Positions 18,453 through 27,851 of a DNA stretch of 64,000 bases are shown piece after piece. Both the position numbers and the translations under genes were made by a program. Location of the stretch: NCBI RefSeq assembly GCF_007970185.1, contig NZ_CP042431.1, positions 6,138,001-6,202,000 on the forward strand, written 5' to 3'. This DNA comes from Pseudobacter ginsenosidimutans. GTDB lineage: Bacteria > Bacteroidota > Bacteroidia > Chitinophagales > Chitinophagaceae. Within the stretch, counting starts at the first letter, position 1. The number at the start of each line of letters is the position of its first letter. The notes under the pieces are model-generated. The model ran no database searches, was not told where the DNA came from, and saw nothing but the letters and a program-made list of their open reading frames with translations.

Positions 18453-19373
18453 TTAGGATTGTTGAGATAATTGTTTGAACACATCATCCAGGATGGACCT
18501 TTCGAGATTGATCTCCACCAGTTGCCAGTTATGCTGCACACTGGCGGTGATGAGGGATTGCGTGATATTGTTATTGCCGCTGAACCAGACCCGGATCTGT
18601 TTGTCTGTGAGGTATTGCACTTTTGTTACTCCTTCCACTTTGAGCAACTCCGATTCAACAGGTGGATTCTCCATCTTCATCATCACGGTGGCAGGCTGGA
18701 TATAATTATTGAAAGAGTCCATGGAATCAGAGAATACCATCCTGCCACTTTCGATCATGATGATATCGCGGCATAGCAGGTTGATCTCGGAAAGCACGTG
18801 AGAGCTCAATAAGATCGTATGGTCCTGCGCAATTTCCTTGATCAGTTTCCTGGCTTCGATGATCTGGTTGGGATCCAGGCCGGTAGTGGGCTCATCGAGA
18901 ATTACAATACTCGGTTTGTGAATGATGGCCTGGGCTATACCTACCCGTTGGCGATAACCACCGGAGAGGTTCTTGATAAGCCTGGAACTGAAATGACTGA
19001 TACCCGTTCTGTCCATCACTTCCGCCACGGATTGTTTCACTTTTGTTTTTTCGATGAAACGCAGGTCTGCTGCGTACGTGAGGTATTCATTCACGGTGAA
19101 GTCCATATACACCGGTGGCGTTTGCGGAAGAAAGCCCAGTTGTTTTTTGGCGAGCCGGGGGTCTTCCCGCTTATTGATGCCATTGATGTATACTTCACCT
19201 TCTGTTTGATTGAGTACGCCACAGATGATATTCATGGTGGTGGATTTGCCGGCTCCGTTGGAACCGAGCAGTCCGATCACTCCATTTTGGCTGATCTCAA
19301 AGTTGATATCACGGATAGCCCAGGCAGTAGCATACCTGTGGGAGAGGTTCTCCACTTTTAATACGATGCTCAT
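18453..19373 (-). CDS. GldA-like ABC transporter ATP-binding protein (cassette A)
   Basis: 306 residues: Walker A GSNGAGKST (37-45), Q-loop GFLPQTPP, signature NLSGGYRQR, Walker B SIVILDEPTTGLD, and switch LLSSHVLSE, all intact, with a C-terminal domain of about 90 residues typical of GldA/NatA-type exporters. It should power the adjacent GldF-GldG fusion permeases at the inner membrane. Compared by eye with its cassette B counterpart the first 220 residues are almost identical, making it the most conserved gene of the duplication. Start ATG 19373 follows the lipoprotein stop by 39 bases. Confidence 0.95.
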   Translation of the reverse strand: MSIVLKVENLSHRYATAWAIRDINFEISQNGVIGLLGSNGAGKSTTMNIICGVLNQTEGEVYINGINKREDPRLAKKQLGFLPQTPPVYMDFTVNEYLTYAADLRFIEKTKVKQSVAEVMDRTGISHFSSRLIKNLSGGYRQRVGIAQAIIHKPSIVILDEPTTGLDPNQIIEARKLIKEIAQDHTILLSSHVLSEINLLCRDIIMIESGRMVFSDSMDSFNNYIQPATVMMKMENPPVESELLKVEGVTKVQYLTDKQIRVWFSGNNNITQSLITASVQHNWQLVEINLERSILDDVFKQLSQQS

Positions 19374-19412
19374 ATGTGTATGGTAAATGTGTTTACATGA
19401 ATGCTGCGTAGC

Positions 19413-20225
19413 CTAAGACGCGCGATGTTTGATCTCAGTTATTTTCTGTTCATTGGGAGATGATGCTCCTGCTTTTCCTGAGAGTACCAGCGTATATGGC
19501 TGAAATATCATGTTCAGGGAAAAAATAATATCACTATTGATGCCTGTTAGGGTGTAGCTACTTATCAGGACACCGCTGGCCTGATCTCTTATTTCAAATT
19601 CATAGTCCGGGAGACTCCTGTCTACCTTGATTGTTTTGAATTCGGATGTTGATCTGAACGGAAGCTGTTGAACCAGGGAACCTGGGGCCTGTCCTTTGAT
19701 GTTTACACTAACAGGATTTGCTTCGCTGATATTACTAAACCGGATATAGACGGAGCTGTCACTTACAATGATGGATGGGAATTCATCTTTCACCAGTGTA
19801 AAGTCAGGATCTGATTTTGTACCGAAAAGGAGCATAAGATAACTGGCGCCGGGAATAGTTTCCAGGCTGGTGCTGATCAAAGGTTTGTCATGCGAAAATG
19901 TATCCTCCCGGCTATAGAATTCCACCTTCGTGGAAAGTTCAGAGAAGGTAAACGTATTGTTTTGAACAGAGTATCCCTGATTGCCTAAATAGCCATTGGT
20001 AGCAAATTGTGCCGGACGTTTATCGCTCAGATTAATGTACAGATTCAGCCCATCGTCCATTGCATTATAAACCTGTAACACGGAAGGATTACCGCCAGCG
20101 AAATCATTTTTCTTGCAGGAAAAGAAACCTGCAAGCAAACAAAACAGTGGTATGATATAGATCGCTTTGTACAGGAACCTTTTATGTAGAACCTGATGGC
20201 TATATATTGAGAACATAAAATTCAT
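19413..20225 (-). CDS. DUF4397-like lipoprotein (cassette A)
   Basis: 270 residues with a long hydrophobic leader and lipobox LLAGFFSC followed by KK, so probably an outer-membrane lipoprotein. Two Ig-like halves fit DUF4397: SVLQVYNAMDDGLNLYINL in the first, and SVYIRFSNISEANPVSVNIKG...FEIRDQASGVLISSYTL...YTLVLSGKAG in the second. It sits between susD and the ABC ATPase, 26 bases after the susD stop. DUF4397 proteins are uncharacterised; here a surface or periplasmic accessory bridging the SusCD receptor and the ABC part is plausible but not shown. The first ATG is preferred over an internal MFS three codons later. Confidence 0.75.
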   Translation of the reverse strand: MNFMFSIYSHQVLHKRFLYKAIYIIPLFCLLAGFFSCKKNDFAGGNPSVLQVYNAMDDGLNLYINLSDKRPAQFATNGYLGNQGYSVQNNTFTFSELSTKVEFYSREDTFSHDKPLISTSLETIPGASYLMLLFGTKSDPDFTLVKDEFPSIIVSDSSVYIRFSNISEANPVSVNIKGQAPGSLVQQLPFRSTSEFKTIKVDRSLPDYEFEIRDQASGVLISSYTLTGINSDIIFSLNMIFQPYTLVLSGKAGASSPNEQKITEIKHRAS

Positions 20226-20251
20226 TTTAGATAATTAAATAACGGCGCCCC

Positions 20252-21706
20252 TCACCTGCTTTCGTACTGAGGATTTTGTACGAGGAAGCTGTTGTTTTCA
20301 AGATCAAAAGGAGGCAAAGGATATACAAGCTGATAATTGCCCAACCAGGGTTGCTTGTATGAAATGGCGCTGAGAACCGATTCTGCTTTTCCTGTTCTTT
20401 TCAGATCGAACCAGCGATGCCCCCATTCGAGAAATAATTCAACCTGGCGTTCATGTGCAATGGCCTCGCTTACCTGTGCTGCTGTGAGTTGATTATCGAG
20501 TTCATCTACTCCTGCCCTTCTTCTCAGTACATTAAGGTCATCGATGGCTTGCTGTTTGGCAGCCGGCGAGAGCAATACGGTAGCTTCGGCCCTGATCAGG
20601 TGGAGCTCTGAAAGCCGCATCACCATATAATACTGGAAAGGTTGACCTCTGGAATATTTGGCAGGATAAACTGAAGGACCTTCTGTTTTTGTCCAGTTCA
20701 GCTTTCTCTTGTCTCCGGGCTCGAATGCACCAATCAGGTTTTCGGCTATCCTGTAGGGATAGAGAAAACTGCCGGCATCCAGCAGTCGATAGGTGAAAAC
20801 ATACCCTTCTGGTGTGGCATTATTCAGCCCGGCAGCTTCTGAAGTTTGCAATTGAAAGATGGCTTCACCATTATTGGCGAGAAAGGTTTGTGTGAGATCG
20901 GTTTGCACAGCATACAGGCCTGATTGTGCAATCACATTTCCGGCACTGGTAATAGCATTCTGATATTCCCCGGTATACAAATAAACCCTGGCCAGTAATG
21001 CTTCAGCAAACCAGCTGTTTACCCTTGTTCTCTCGCCCTTGCTTACTGAATAATCTTTTGCCAGCATTGAGCGTGCGTTCACGAGATCCGTTTTGATCTG
21101 ATCATATACTTTTGAAACCGGTGAACGGGATAGCGTCTGGCTCTTTTTAAAATCGGAAGTCAGCACGATCGGAATATCTCCAAAAAAATTCACGAGGTAG
21201 AAATGACAGAATGCACGAATAGCGAGGGCTTCACCTGTCAGTTGTTTACGTACACTATCGATCAATGAGGTTGATTCGGAGGCAGCGATCCCATCGATCA
21301 CCGCGTTGGCATCGAAGATGGTTTGGTAAGCTGAATTCCAGATTGCTGTTGCTCTGTCAGCTGCTTTCAAATTTATTTTGTTATAGGAAGCCAGCAAATC
21401 ATCAGCATAACCACCTGTAGCTGGCGCTCTCAATTCATCTGCGGAAAGACCGCCCATAATGGTACTTAGGCCCGAAGCAAATTGCGTAAAGGCAAGTCCC
21501 GTGAATTCGTTGTCAAGGTGGGCAATGCCATAGACCATTTTGCTGTACATACCTGCTATAGCCCACTCTGCCTGTTGATTATTGGCGAATATTTCTTCCG
21601 TGGTGATAGAGTCGATAGGTGCCGGGATATCAAGTAGTTTCTTACAACTGCTGAAACAAATGATAACAGCAACCAGGAAGATGGAGAGTATAGGTTTATG
21701 TTGCAT
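20252..21706 (-). CDS. SusD/RagB family outer-membrane lipoprotein (cassette A)
   Basis: 484 residues. Lipoprotein signal with CFSSCKKLLDIPAP at the cleavage site, then the SusD N-terminal helices (TTEEIFANNQQAEWAIAGMYSKM) and the conserved C-terminal region (LHLIRAEATVLL, NVLRRRAGV, ERQVELFLEWGHRWFDLKRTGKAESVL, LVYPLPPFDLENN). SusD-type proteins cap the SusC barrel on the cell surface and hold the ligand. The gene starts 11 bases after the susC stop. Nutrient class cannot be read from the sequence; no glycoside hydrolase is encoded nearby, which argues against a classic polysaccharide locus. Confidence 0.93.
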   Translation of the reverse strand: MQHKPILSIFLVAVIICFSSCKKLLDIPAPIDSITTEEIFANNQQAEWAIAGMYSKMVYGIAHLDNEFTGLAFTQFASGLSTIMGGLSADELRAPATGGYADDLLASYNKINLKAADRATAIWNSAYQTIFDANAVIDGIAASESTSLIDSVRKQLTGEALAIRAFCHFYLVNFFGDIPIVLTSDFKKSQTLSRSPVSKVYDQIKTDLVNARSMLAKDYSVSKGERTRVNSWFAEALLARVYLYTGEYQNAITSAGNVIAQSGLYAVQTDLTQTFLANNGEAIFQLQTSEAAGLNNATPEGYVFTYRLLDAGSFLYPYRIAENLIGAFEPGDKRKLNWTKTEGPSVYPAKYSRGQPFQYYMVMRLSELHLIRAEATVLLSPAAKQQAIDDLNVLRRRAGVDELDNQLTAAQVSEAIAHERQVELFLEWGHRWFDLKRTGKAESVLSAISYKQPWLGNYQLVYPLPPFDLENNSFLVQNPQYESR

Positions 21707-21717
21707 GAGCTAAGGTT

Positions 21718-24700
21718 TTAGAATGAAAGGGAGAGTTGTGTGGTAATGACCCTGGGAATTGGTGTAGCTGCAAATCCGGAGAGTATGTCTGGTCCCAAAC
21801 CCTTAAAAGCTGAAATGGTGAAAAGATTTTGGGTTGCAAAACTGATCGCCGCAGCTTTCATTTTGATCCTGCTGACCCATTTCTGAGGAAGCTGGCAGGA
21901 TAGGAAAAGATTCTCCATCCGGACATAGGATCCGTTTACGTAATTGGCGTCCGAATCAGTTATTGGTCCAAGCGCTCCCGAGATTGTGTATCTTGGATAT
22001 TTAACCTGATCTCCGGGTTGGGTCCAATGATTGTTTTTTATATCATCCGGTAAGGATATGTTTGTCATTCTTCCGACAACAGAACTCAGATACGGATCAT
22101 CCCGGAGCCTGTTGACAAAGCTGAAACTTGTGCTCAGCTGGAGGAACTTAAACTTTACTCCCATATTAAATCCTCCTGAATATTTTTCATTCAGGTCAAT
22201 GGAAATATATCGGTCGTCGAGCGGATTTGTAGGAATTCTGCTACCACCCACTGTGATCCTGCCATCTTTGTTGTAGTCTTCAAATGAATAGTTTCCTGTA
22301 GCCGGATTGACTCCAGTATATTTCAACAGGTATTTGGTGGTGATAGATTCGCCAGGATTGAGGATCCCTGCATAAGGGGAGTTCTCGATATTGGGAAAAT
22401 CTAGCAGTATGTTACGCACCATGCCTACATTGAAACCGAGGCTGATCGACCAGTTTTTTGTTTGCAATGCATTGGCATTGATGCCAAGCTCGAATCCGGA
22501 ATTCTGAACATTCGCCGGCCAGTTGGTCAGGGCGGTTGCAAAGCCCGTCATCTTTGGTAGTGGTGCATTGGTCAGTTGATTGGAAGTTCTGTTCCTGAGC
22601 CAGGTGAAATCGATGGTCAGATTATTGCCAAGCAATTGCATTGTCATTCCTATATCCCGACTTCTGGAGGAAGCCCATTGATATTGCTGGTTCAAAGGAT
22701 TGATCACATGGAAAGCATTGATGCCATTGTAGGTAAGCAAAGGAGCTGAAGTGGTCTTCGTCACATTTCTCGACCATCTGGAAAGAAATTCATAATTGGG
22801 AATTCCATCTGAGCCTGTTTCTCCATAGCTCGCCCTGAATTTAAGCATATTGAACCAGGATGGCAGCAGTTTCCTTAACCATTTTTCATCAGAGGCGATC
22901 CATGACAGCCCGATAGCACCGAAGTTCCCGAACTGTTTCCCGGGACCAAATTTGGAAGAGCCGTCGCGCCTGCCTGTGAGATTGATCACATATTTATTAT
23001 CCCAGGTATAATTGATCCCTCCCAATGCGGAAACATTTTTATACTGTTCACTATTTTCAATGGTATTTACAAAACTGGCATTGTTATGACTTTTCATCAT
23101 ATCATCATTGGGAAACATAGCTGCTGTAATGGTTTCTCCCATGGAGGTCATATGTTGCATATTCACGGCCAGCATCAATGAAAGATCGCCCTTGCCAATA
23201 AAAGTAGAATAGTTGAGCTTTGATTCTACGAACTTGTTCCTGGAGTTTGATTTGCCATAAACGGCACTTGATATGCCACCTGCCATCGGATCCTGTGATG
23301 CCAACGGTATTAGATACTTGTTATCATTTATGGAAAAGCCATATCCTCCACTTGCTGAAACATTCAGCCCCTTCATTAGTTCGTAACTCACGGAGGCATT
23401 GCTTTCCAAAAAAACGCTATTGCTGGAATTGGGTCTTTTGAGGTTCTCGAAAGGGTTGCGATTGCTTCCAAGTACCCTGTATCCATCAAAATTCAACTCT
23501 CCCTTTTGGTTGTAGATATCTGGCGAATTGGGTGCTAACGCGTTGATGCTGGCAATATTATAAACAATCACTTCCGAAAACCCCAGGGAATTGTTGATAC
23601 TGAATTTGAACTTCTGATCTTTGCTCGCGCTGCTGAAACTTCCCGTTATAGAAATCATTTCATTTTTACCTCCGATATTCATGGGAGTTTTCATGGTATT
23701 AAAACCAGCGCTAAGCCTGTAATTGGACTGATTGGTTCCTCCGCCCACAGATGCGTTTATGGATGTTGTTGATCCGGTGCCAGCAAGTACACGCTGCCAG
23801 TCCGTGTATTTGTTAGCATCCCAGACCAAAAGGTCGGGTGCTTCAGATGGTGTTGGTAGAGCTCCATCATTCCGGTAAGCTTCCCTTCGGATAGCAAGGT
23901 ATTCTGCAGTATTGAGCATTTTCGGAAAACGCTGCAATGTGGTCAGTCCATTTCTTATGCCAATCGAAAGTTCAGTTGGACCTACCTTTCCTTTTTTGGT
24001 GGTGATAAGTATAACGCCGTTGGCCCCGCGGGAACCGTAGATAGCTGTTGCATCCGCATCTTTCAGAATACTGATGCTTTCTATATCATTCGGGTTAATG
24101 CCGACCAATGGGTTTTCGCCTCCGAGAAGGCTATATCCTCCCTGTACTGCACCAGTGGAAACAGGAGAATTTTTTGTGATCACACTCACATTAAGGTTGT
24201 TTCTTGGAACGCCGTCGATTACATAAAGAGGATCGGTTAGTGCATTTTCATTGATATTGTTCCTTCCCCTGATGATCACTTTTACAGGAGCCGCAGGATT
24301 GCCGGAATAAGGCGTAACAATTACGCCAGGCACCCGTCCTTTTATCGCTTCCAACACTCCCATCACAGGTTGATTGGCAATATCTTCTCCTTTGATAACG
24401 CCAATACTGCCGGTTGATAATCGTCTGGTAGTTTTGCCGTATGCGATCACCTGGGCTTCATCCAGCAGACTCACCGCCTTCTTCATCACGAACACAAAAC
24501 TGATGATGCCGGTACTTACATCAGCTGATCCCACCATACCACCACTGTATTTAGCAACAGTATATCCCGTTTCTGTTTTCTTGATGTTCACTTCCATCAG
24601 CTCATATCCGATCATCGAGATCGCCAGAACCGGATCTTCTTCATCAGTCTTCAATTGGAAAGATCCTTTACTGTCTGATATCGTACCACTGGACTTCCCT

Positions 24701-25239
24701 TTCAATCTTACCGAAGCACCGGCCAGCAGCTCACCTTCGGCAGTTCTGAGAATGCCGGTGATCAGCAAGGGTGGCTTTTCTGTACTCAGCATTTCGGAAA
24801 ATGGCACCAACGGAGGCGATATGATCTTCGGGCTCAGGATGATCGTTTTCCCTTCGATCGTGTAATCGAGCGGCTGATTTCTGAAGACAGTATTGAGCAA
24901 TTCCTTCAGGGGCATGCTGTACACCGTCAATGTTACCGGCTTCGTATGGGCCAGTATGCTTACATTGTAAAAAGCAACATAATCGGTTTGCTTCTCGATG
25001 GCGGCAAACACCTGTTGCAGCGTAAGGTCTTTACCAGACAGCGTTACCGTCTGTGCCTTGCTGTTAGCATGCACGTTTAATAATGCAGCAGTGAGTAGTA
25101 AGATAGTCAGTTTCAAAACTAGCAGTGTTTTGGTGATGGCTCCGTAGCCTCCTCTCCGAAACTGTTGCAGTGAACGGTCATAAACCTGCACGAACAATTT
25201 GGGCAAAGGAAACCTGGATCCGATCGCAATTTTTTGCAT
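21718..25239 (-). CDS. SusC/RagA TonB-dependent transporter with STN domain (cassette A)
   Basis: 1173 residues. Cytoplasmic basic start and long signal helix (to about 62, ANSKAQT), STN secretin/TonB short N-terminal domain (69-137, LTLQQVFAAIEKQTDYV), carboxypeptidase-like beta-sandwich (158-240, GTISDSKGSFQL), plug (about 262-395; GVPGVIV region, PLYVIDGVPRNN, ILKDADATAIYGSRGANGVILITTKKG) and C-terminal barrel ending in an aromatic strand (TTQLSLSF). STN domains contact FecR-type anti-sigma factors, so this receptor probably signals to the upstream FecR/sigma pair. ATG 25239 lies 217 bases after the FecR stop; that gap holds a candidate antisense RNA. Confidence 0.94.
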   Translation of the reverse strand: MQKIAIGSRFPLPKLFVQVYDRSLQQFRRGGYGAITKTLLVLKLTILLLTAALLNVHANSKAQTVTLSGKDLTLQQVFAAIEKQTDYVAFYNVSILAHTKPVTLTVYSMPLKELLNTVFRNQPLDYTIEGKTIILSPKIISPPLVPFSEMLSTEKPPLLITGILRTAEGELLAGASVRLKGKSSGTISDSKGSFQLKTDEEDPVLAISMIGYELMEVNIKKTETGYTVAKYSGGMVGSADVSTGIISFVFVMKKAVSLLDEAQVIAYGKTTRRLSTGSIGVIKGEDIANQPVMGVLEAIKGRVPGVIVTPYSGNPAAPVKVIIRGRNNINENALTDPLYVIDGVPRNNLNVSVITKNSPVSTGAVQGGYSLLGGENPLVGINPNDIESISILKDADATAIYGSRGANGVILITTKKGKVGPTELSIGIRNGLTTLQRFPKMLNTAEYLAIRREAYRNDGALPTPSEAPDLLVWDANKYTDWQRVLAGTGSTTSINASVGGGTNQSNYRLSAGFNTMKTPMNIGGKNEMISITGSFSSASKDQKFKFSINNSLGFSEVIVYNIASINALAPNSPDIYNQKGELNFDGYRVLGSNRNPFENLKRPNSSNSVFLESNASVSYELMKGLNVSASGGYGFSINDNKYLIPLASQDPMAGGISSAVYGKSNSRNKFVESKLNYSTFIGKGDLSLMLAVNMQHMTSMGETITAAMFPNDDMMKSHNNASFVNTIENSEQYKNVSALGGINYTWDNKYVINLTGRRDGSSKFGPGKQFGNFGAIGLSWIASDEKWLRKLLPSWFNMLKFRASYGETGSDGIPNYEFLSRWSRNVTKTTSAPLLTYNGINAFHVINPLNQQYQWASSRSRDIGMTMQLLGNNLTIDFTWLRNRTSNQLTNAPLPKMTGFATALTNWPANVQNSGFELGINANALQTKNWSISLGFNVGMVRNILLDFPNIENSPYAGILNPGESITTKYLLKYTGVNPATGNYSFEDYNKDGRITVGGSRIPTNPLDDRYISIDLNEKYSGGFNMGVKFKFLQLSTSFSFVNRLRDDPYLSSVVGRMTNISLPDDIKNNHWTQPGDQVKYPRYTISGALGPITDSDANYVNGSYVRMENLFLSCQLPQKWVSRIKMKAAAISFATQNLFTISAFKGLGPDILSGFAATPIPRVITTQLSLSF

Positions 25240-25257
25240 AAATTGTGATTGGTTTGG

Positions 25258-25347
25258 TTAACTTAAATTGGTTGCGATACCTTTTAAAAGATCAACTGAA
25301 CTATACGCCGGAAACGCTTCGACCCGTTTCCGGTTTTGTTTTTATTG
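25258..25347 (+). ncRNA. Candidate cis-antisense small RNA opposite the susC leader (cassette A)
   Basis: The plus strand of the FecR-susC gap ends in a T-tailed hairpin (25308-25345) that no plus-strand gene needs. It is preceded at 25291-25300 by ATCAACTGAA, also present at the same place in cassette B. In Bacteroides fragilis, cis-encoded antisense RNAs such as DonS occupy this position (between anti-sigma gene and susC) and repress ECF-sigma-controlled SusCD loci. The 5' end and promoter are not defined; the start given is a guess. Confidence 0.4.
25308..25345 (+). terminator. Plus-strand T-tailed hairpin in the FecR-susC gap (cassette A)
   Basis: A 9-bp perfect stem CCGGAAACG / CGTTTCCGG (25308-25316, 25325-25333), 8-base loop, then TTTTGTTTTTA. 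On the minus strand the same stem would be in the susC leader without a T-tail, so the orientation favours termination of plus-strand RNA. Confidence 0.65.
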
Positions 25348-25456
25348 ACCCCTTCAATTGTCCAGTGATAAGGTTGCCCGGGGACAAAAGTTTCCAGGCC
25401 GGCCCACAAAGAATGCAGGCCGTCAGGTTAATGACATATAAATTAGCGGGACAGGT

Positions 25457-26656
25457 TTAATTATTGGTGATGATCAGCTTCTTTCCTTCCAGTCTGAATT
25501 GCAGCTCAGACTTCTTCAGTGCGTTCAGTAATCCATTCAGGTCTACATCCTTCGTTATCTTTCCACCCAGTTCGATATCCGGAACGCCGTTCTCGAATAC
25601 AACTTCAATATCATACCAGCGTTCCAGTTGCTTCATCGCTTCAGGCAATTTCACGCCGTTGAAATCGAATTTGCCGGCCTTCCAGGCAAGCACTTTGTCT
25701 GTGTCTACATTATTGATCAGTTTCAGGCCATTTGCTGAATGGGCTGCGCTGGTATTGAGCTGCGCCTGCTGACCAGGTTTGAGGATGGTGGATGCTACGC
25801 GCACCGAACCAGATATGAGCGTTGTATTGATGGTTTCTTCATTGTCGTAGGCTTTTACATTGAAAGCAGTGCCCAGCACCTGTATCGTTTCCTTATTGCT
25901 TACTTCAACTACAAATGGCATTTTTTCATTTTTCGCCACTTCAAAATATGCTTCTCCGGAAACAAACACTTTGCGGAGATCGCCTGCAAACGCAACAGGA
26001 TACCTGATAGAGCTGGCAGCATTCAACCAAACATTGGTGCCATCGGGTAAGGTCACCTGGAAATGCCGTCCCCTGGGGGTTGACATGGTATTGAATGCAA
26101 CGGTATTGTTATTCGCTGAATTTGTATTGTATTTCAGTTGTCCATTATTCAATAAAACTTCTGATCCCTGCTGACTGGCTACTACCCCATTGCCCAGACT
26201 GTCCAGCACTAACGTAGACCCATCTGCGAGGGTGAGAATGGCGCCTTCTTTTCCGGGAGCAATATTCGTTTTTTCTATTCCTGCAACAGGCGGTGCGATC
26301 TGCTGTTGCATATTGTAAAACCATAATCCGGCAGCCAGCACCAGCAGCACAGAAGCCGCAGCCCAACCCCACCTCCGCATGAAATGCACGCGGTGTACAG
26401 GCGGGATCTCAGCAATCTTTCCAGTTTCATTGCTTCCGGATTTCTGCAATACGTCCCGGATGAATTTCCTTTCCATGGCCGGCAGTTCGCCTGTAAGCGC
26501 AAAAGAGCGGGATTCCAATTGCTGATCGATCAGCACGGCAAACTCCTCTGAATGGCCAGGATTGCCGAGTAATTGGATCAGCTCTTGCTTCTCCGGCTCG
26601 GTCAATTCACCGTTAATTAATTTATCCAATAAACTGTTCAGTTCTTCTTGCATCAT
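25457..26656 (-). CDS. FecR family anti-sigma factor (cassette A)
   Basis: About 399 residues from the preferred start at 26656 (MMQEELNSLLDKLINGEL). The frame extends to 26743, but that extension (FRRIFLRFLLFATPHLF) would overlap the sigma gene and is not like the family. Order: cytoplasmic anti-sigma helices (1-90), one membrane helix (WGWAAASVLLVLAAGLWFY), FecR domain (about 160-270; NTMSTPRGRHFQVTLPDGTNVWLNAASSIRYPVAF, GEAYFEVA) and DUF4974 tail (KLPEAMKQLERWYDIEVVFE). It should hold the sigma factor at the membrane until the SusC STN domain signals. 50 bases after the sigma stop. Confidence 0.9.
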   Translation of the reverse strand: MMQEELNSLLDKLINGELTEPEKQELIQLLGNPGHSEEFAVLIDQQLESRSFALTGELPAMERKFIRDVLQKSGSNETGKIAEIPPVHRVHFMRRWGWAAASVLLVLAAGLWFYNMQQQIAPPVAGIEKTNIAPGKEGAILTLADGSTLVLDSLGNGVVASQQGSEVLLNNGQLKYNTNSANNNTVAFNTMSTPRGRHFQVTLPDGTNVWLNAASSIRYPVAFAGDLRKVFVSGEAYFEVAKNEKMPFVVEVSNKETIQVLGTAFNVKAYDNEETINTTLISGSVRVASTILKPGQQAQLNTSAAHSANGLKLINNVDTDKVLAWKAGKFDFNGVKLPEAMKQLERWYDIEVVFENGVPDIELGGKITKDVDLNGLLNALKKSELQFRLEGKKLIITNN

Positions 26657-26706
26657 ATATAAAGACGCGTAGGGAAAAAGATGGGGAGTAGCGAAGAGAA
26701 GAAATC

Positions 26707-27297
26707 TTAAAAAAATTCTGCGAAAGCGATCAGAAGCGCCCACTGTTCGGGCATTCTTTCTTTCATATGGGCTTTCAGGAACACGGTAGCCTTGGCGATA
26801 TATTGCTTTACCGTGTCTTTGTTCATATCCAGCTGGCGGGCAATTTCAGGATAGGTCATACCCTCCAGGCGGCTCATACGGAAGATCTGCTGCCTTTTGG
26901 GAGGCAACAATGCAATGCCTTCCAGCAGAATAGCGTAAGCTTCCTTGTTTTCCATGATCCGGTCGGGACGCCAGTAGTGGTTCTCCTCCTGCTGGTTTTC
27001 CACGAAATCCGGGTCCTGCAATTTCAGGCGGATCCTGGATACAAAACTATTGCGGGCAATAATGAAGAGATAATCCTTTACATCACGGAGCTCGGGAAGC
27101 TTATCACGACTTTTCCAGAGTTTCACAAATACATCCTGCGCCAGTTCCTCGGCTTCTTCCACCGATTTCAGCCAGGCGAGTGCAAGTCCGTATATGTTTT
27201 TCCAGTGAAGCCCAATAAAGCCGGCAAATGCCTTTTCATCGCTATTGGCAATGCGGAGCAGCAGTTCGTTTTCAGTGTATGGTGGATCGGGGAGCAA
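26707..27297 (-). CDS. ECF RNA polymerase sigma factor (cassette A)
   Basis: 196 residues. Region 2: ENELLLRIANSDEKAFAGFIGLHW...AEELAQDVFVKLWKSRDKLPEL. Region 4: ALLEGIALLPPKRQQIFRMSRLEGMTYPEIARQLDMNKDTVKQYIAKA, a clear helix-turn-helix. Typical of the sigma-70 ECF group paired with FecR in Bacteroidota. It is the first gene of cassette A and probably directs transcription of susC and the genes below. A TAGTATTG at the upstream side resembles a -7 box but has no good -33 partner. Confidence 0.93.
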   Translation of the reverse strand: MLPDPPYTENELLLRIANSDEKAFAGFIGLHWKNIYGLALAWLKSVEEAEELAQDVFVKLWKSRDKLPELRDVKDYLFIIARNSFVSRIRLKLQDPDFVENQQEENHYWRPDRIMENKEAYAILLEGIALLPPKRQQIFRMSRLEGMTYPEIARQLDMNKDTVKQYIAKATVFLKAHMKERMPEQWALLIAFAEFF

Positions 27298-27412
27298 AAA
27301 CCTTAACCGTAATTTGTAGCAATACTAGGGGAAAATTCTGAAAAACTGATTTTACTGTTTTCCATTTTGTGGATGGATAAAATGTTAATGATAGTAACTG
27401 GAGAGGTAGCTC

Positions 27413-27462
27413 AAACAAGCGGGGCTGATCACCGTAATGTGATCAGCCCCGCTTGTTTTATA
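27413..27462 (-). terminator. Strong intrinsic terminator, bidirectional
   Basis: A 20-bp perfect stem (27413-27432 pairs with 27439-27458) around a 6-base loop, GC-rich core CGGGGCTGATCAC, ending in A-run/T-run on both sides. It lies 8-57 bases after the stop of the 69-aa gene on the minus strand and insulates it from the cassette A promoter region. Confidence 0.9.
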
Positions 27463-27469
27463 TCATGGC

Positions 27470-27679
27470 TCAATCCGCCAGCGGATCACTGGCCTCTGTT
27501 TTCCTTGATTGGATCTTCGCAATATCTTTCAGCCATTTGAATTGGCTGCTGTTCAGTTTTTTCAATTGTTTCTTATCGAAATTCCTGATACTTTCTATGA
27601 AGGATTTCTGTTTGTCGTTCAGTGCACCTGCTTCCAGGGCTTTAATGGCCTCCTGCTGGAGTATTTCAACATTTGTCAT
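27470..27679 (-). CDS. Small helical protein, unknown function
   Basis: 69 residues, soluble and strongly helical by composition (NVEILQQEAIKALEAGALND, KQKSFIESIRNFDKKQLKKLNSSQFKWLKDIAKI), acidic tail. No family recognised. Support for a real gene: a TATCTTTG promoter box 7 bases upstream of the ATG, and a perfect terminator directly downstream, giving a compact monocistronic unit. Confidence 0.75.
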   Translation of the reverse strand: MTNVEILQQEAIKALEAGALNDKQKSFIESIRNFDKKQLKKLNSSQFKWLKDIAKIQSRKTEASDPLAD

Positions 27680-27686
27680 GATCCGG

Positions 27687-27694
27687 CAAAGATA
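27687..27694 (-). promoter_or_regulatory. -7 promoter box TATCTTTG
   Basis: On the minus strand TATCTTTG matches the Bacteroidota housekeeping -7 consensus TAnnTTTG exactly. It ends 7 bases before the ATG of the 69-aa gene, so the mRNA would have almost no leader. A -33 TTG element is not obvious. Confidence 0.45.
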
Positions 27695-27851
27695 AGCTCT
27701 TTACCGGGGATGGAAAGAAATGATCAGATCCGGCCGGCAGGAACGGCCAAAACCCAGCACCGATGGGCTTCCTGCGGCAATCTTCATGGATTTGACAAGC
27801 GGCGCAGCCTGGCGGCCTGCCGGGGCTTACCTTTAAGCGGTAACCTGTTCA

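Larger units (their letters stand above)
11076..27297 (-). other. Cassette A: putative ten-gene SusCD / ABC / MutS-like operon
   Basis: Ten genes on the minus strand in the order ECF sigma, FecR, SusC, SusD, DUF4397-like lipoprotein, GldA-like ATPase, GldFG permease 2, MutS-like b, MutS-like a, GldFG permease 1. From susC on, gaps are only 11-47 bases (the larger counted from the restored MutS-like a stop), and the only strong terminator is at the end (11021-11047). The 217-base FecR-susC gap is the one place where regulation probably intervenes. The same order recurs in cassette B (30602-46781). Co-transcription is inferred from spacing and shared direction. Confidence 0.75.

Noticed and set aside
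26656-26743. N-terminal extension of FecR A overlapping the sigma gene
   Set aside because: The extension has no family resemblance; the MMQEELN start fits FecR proteins and leaves a normal gap.
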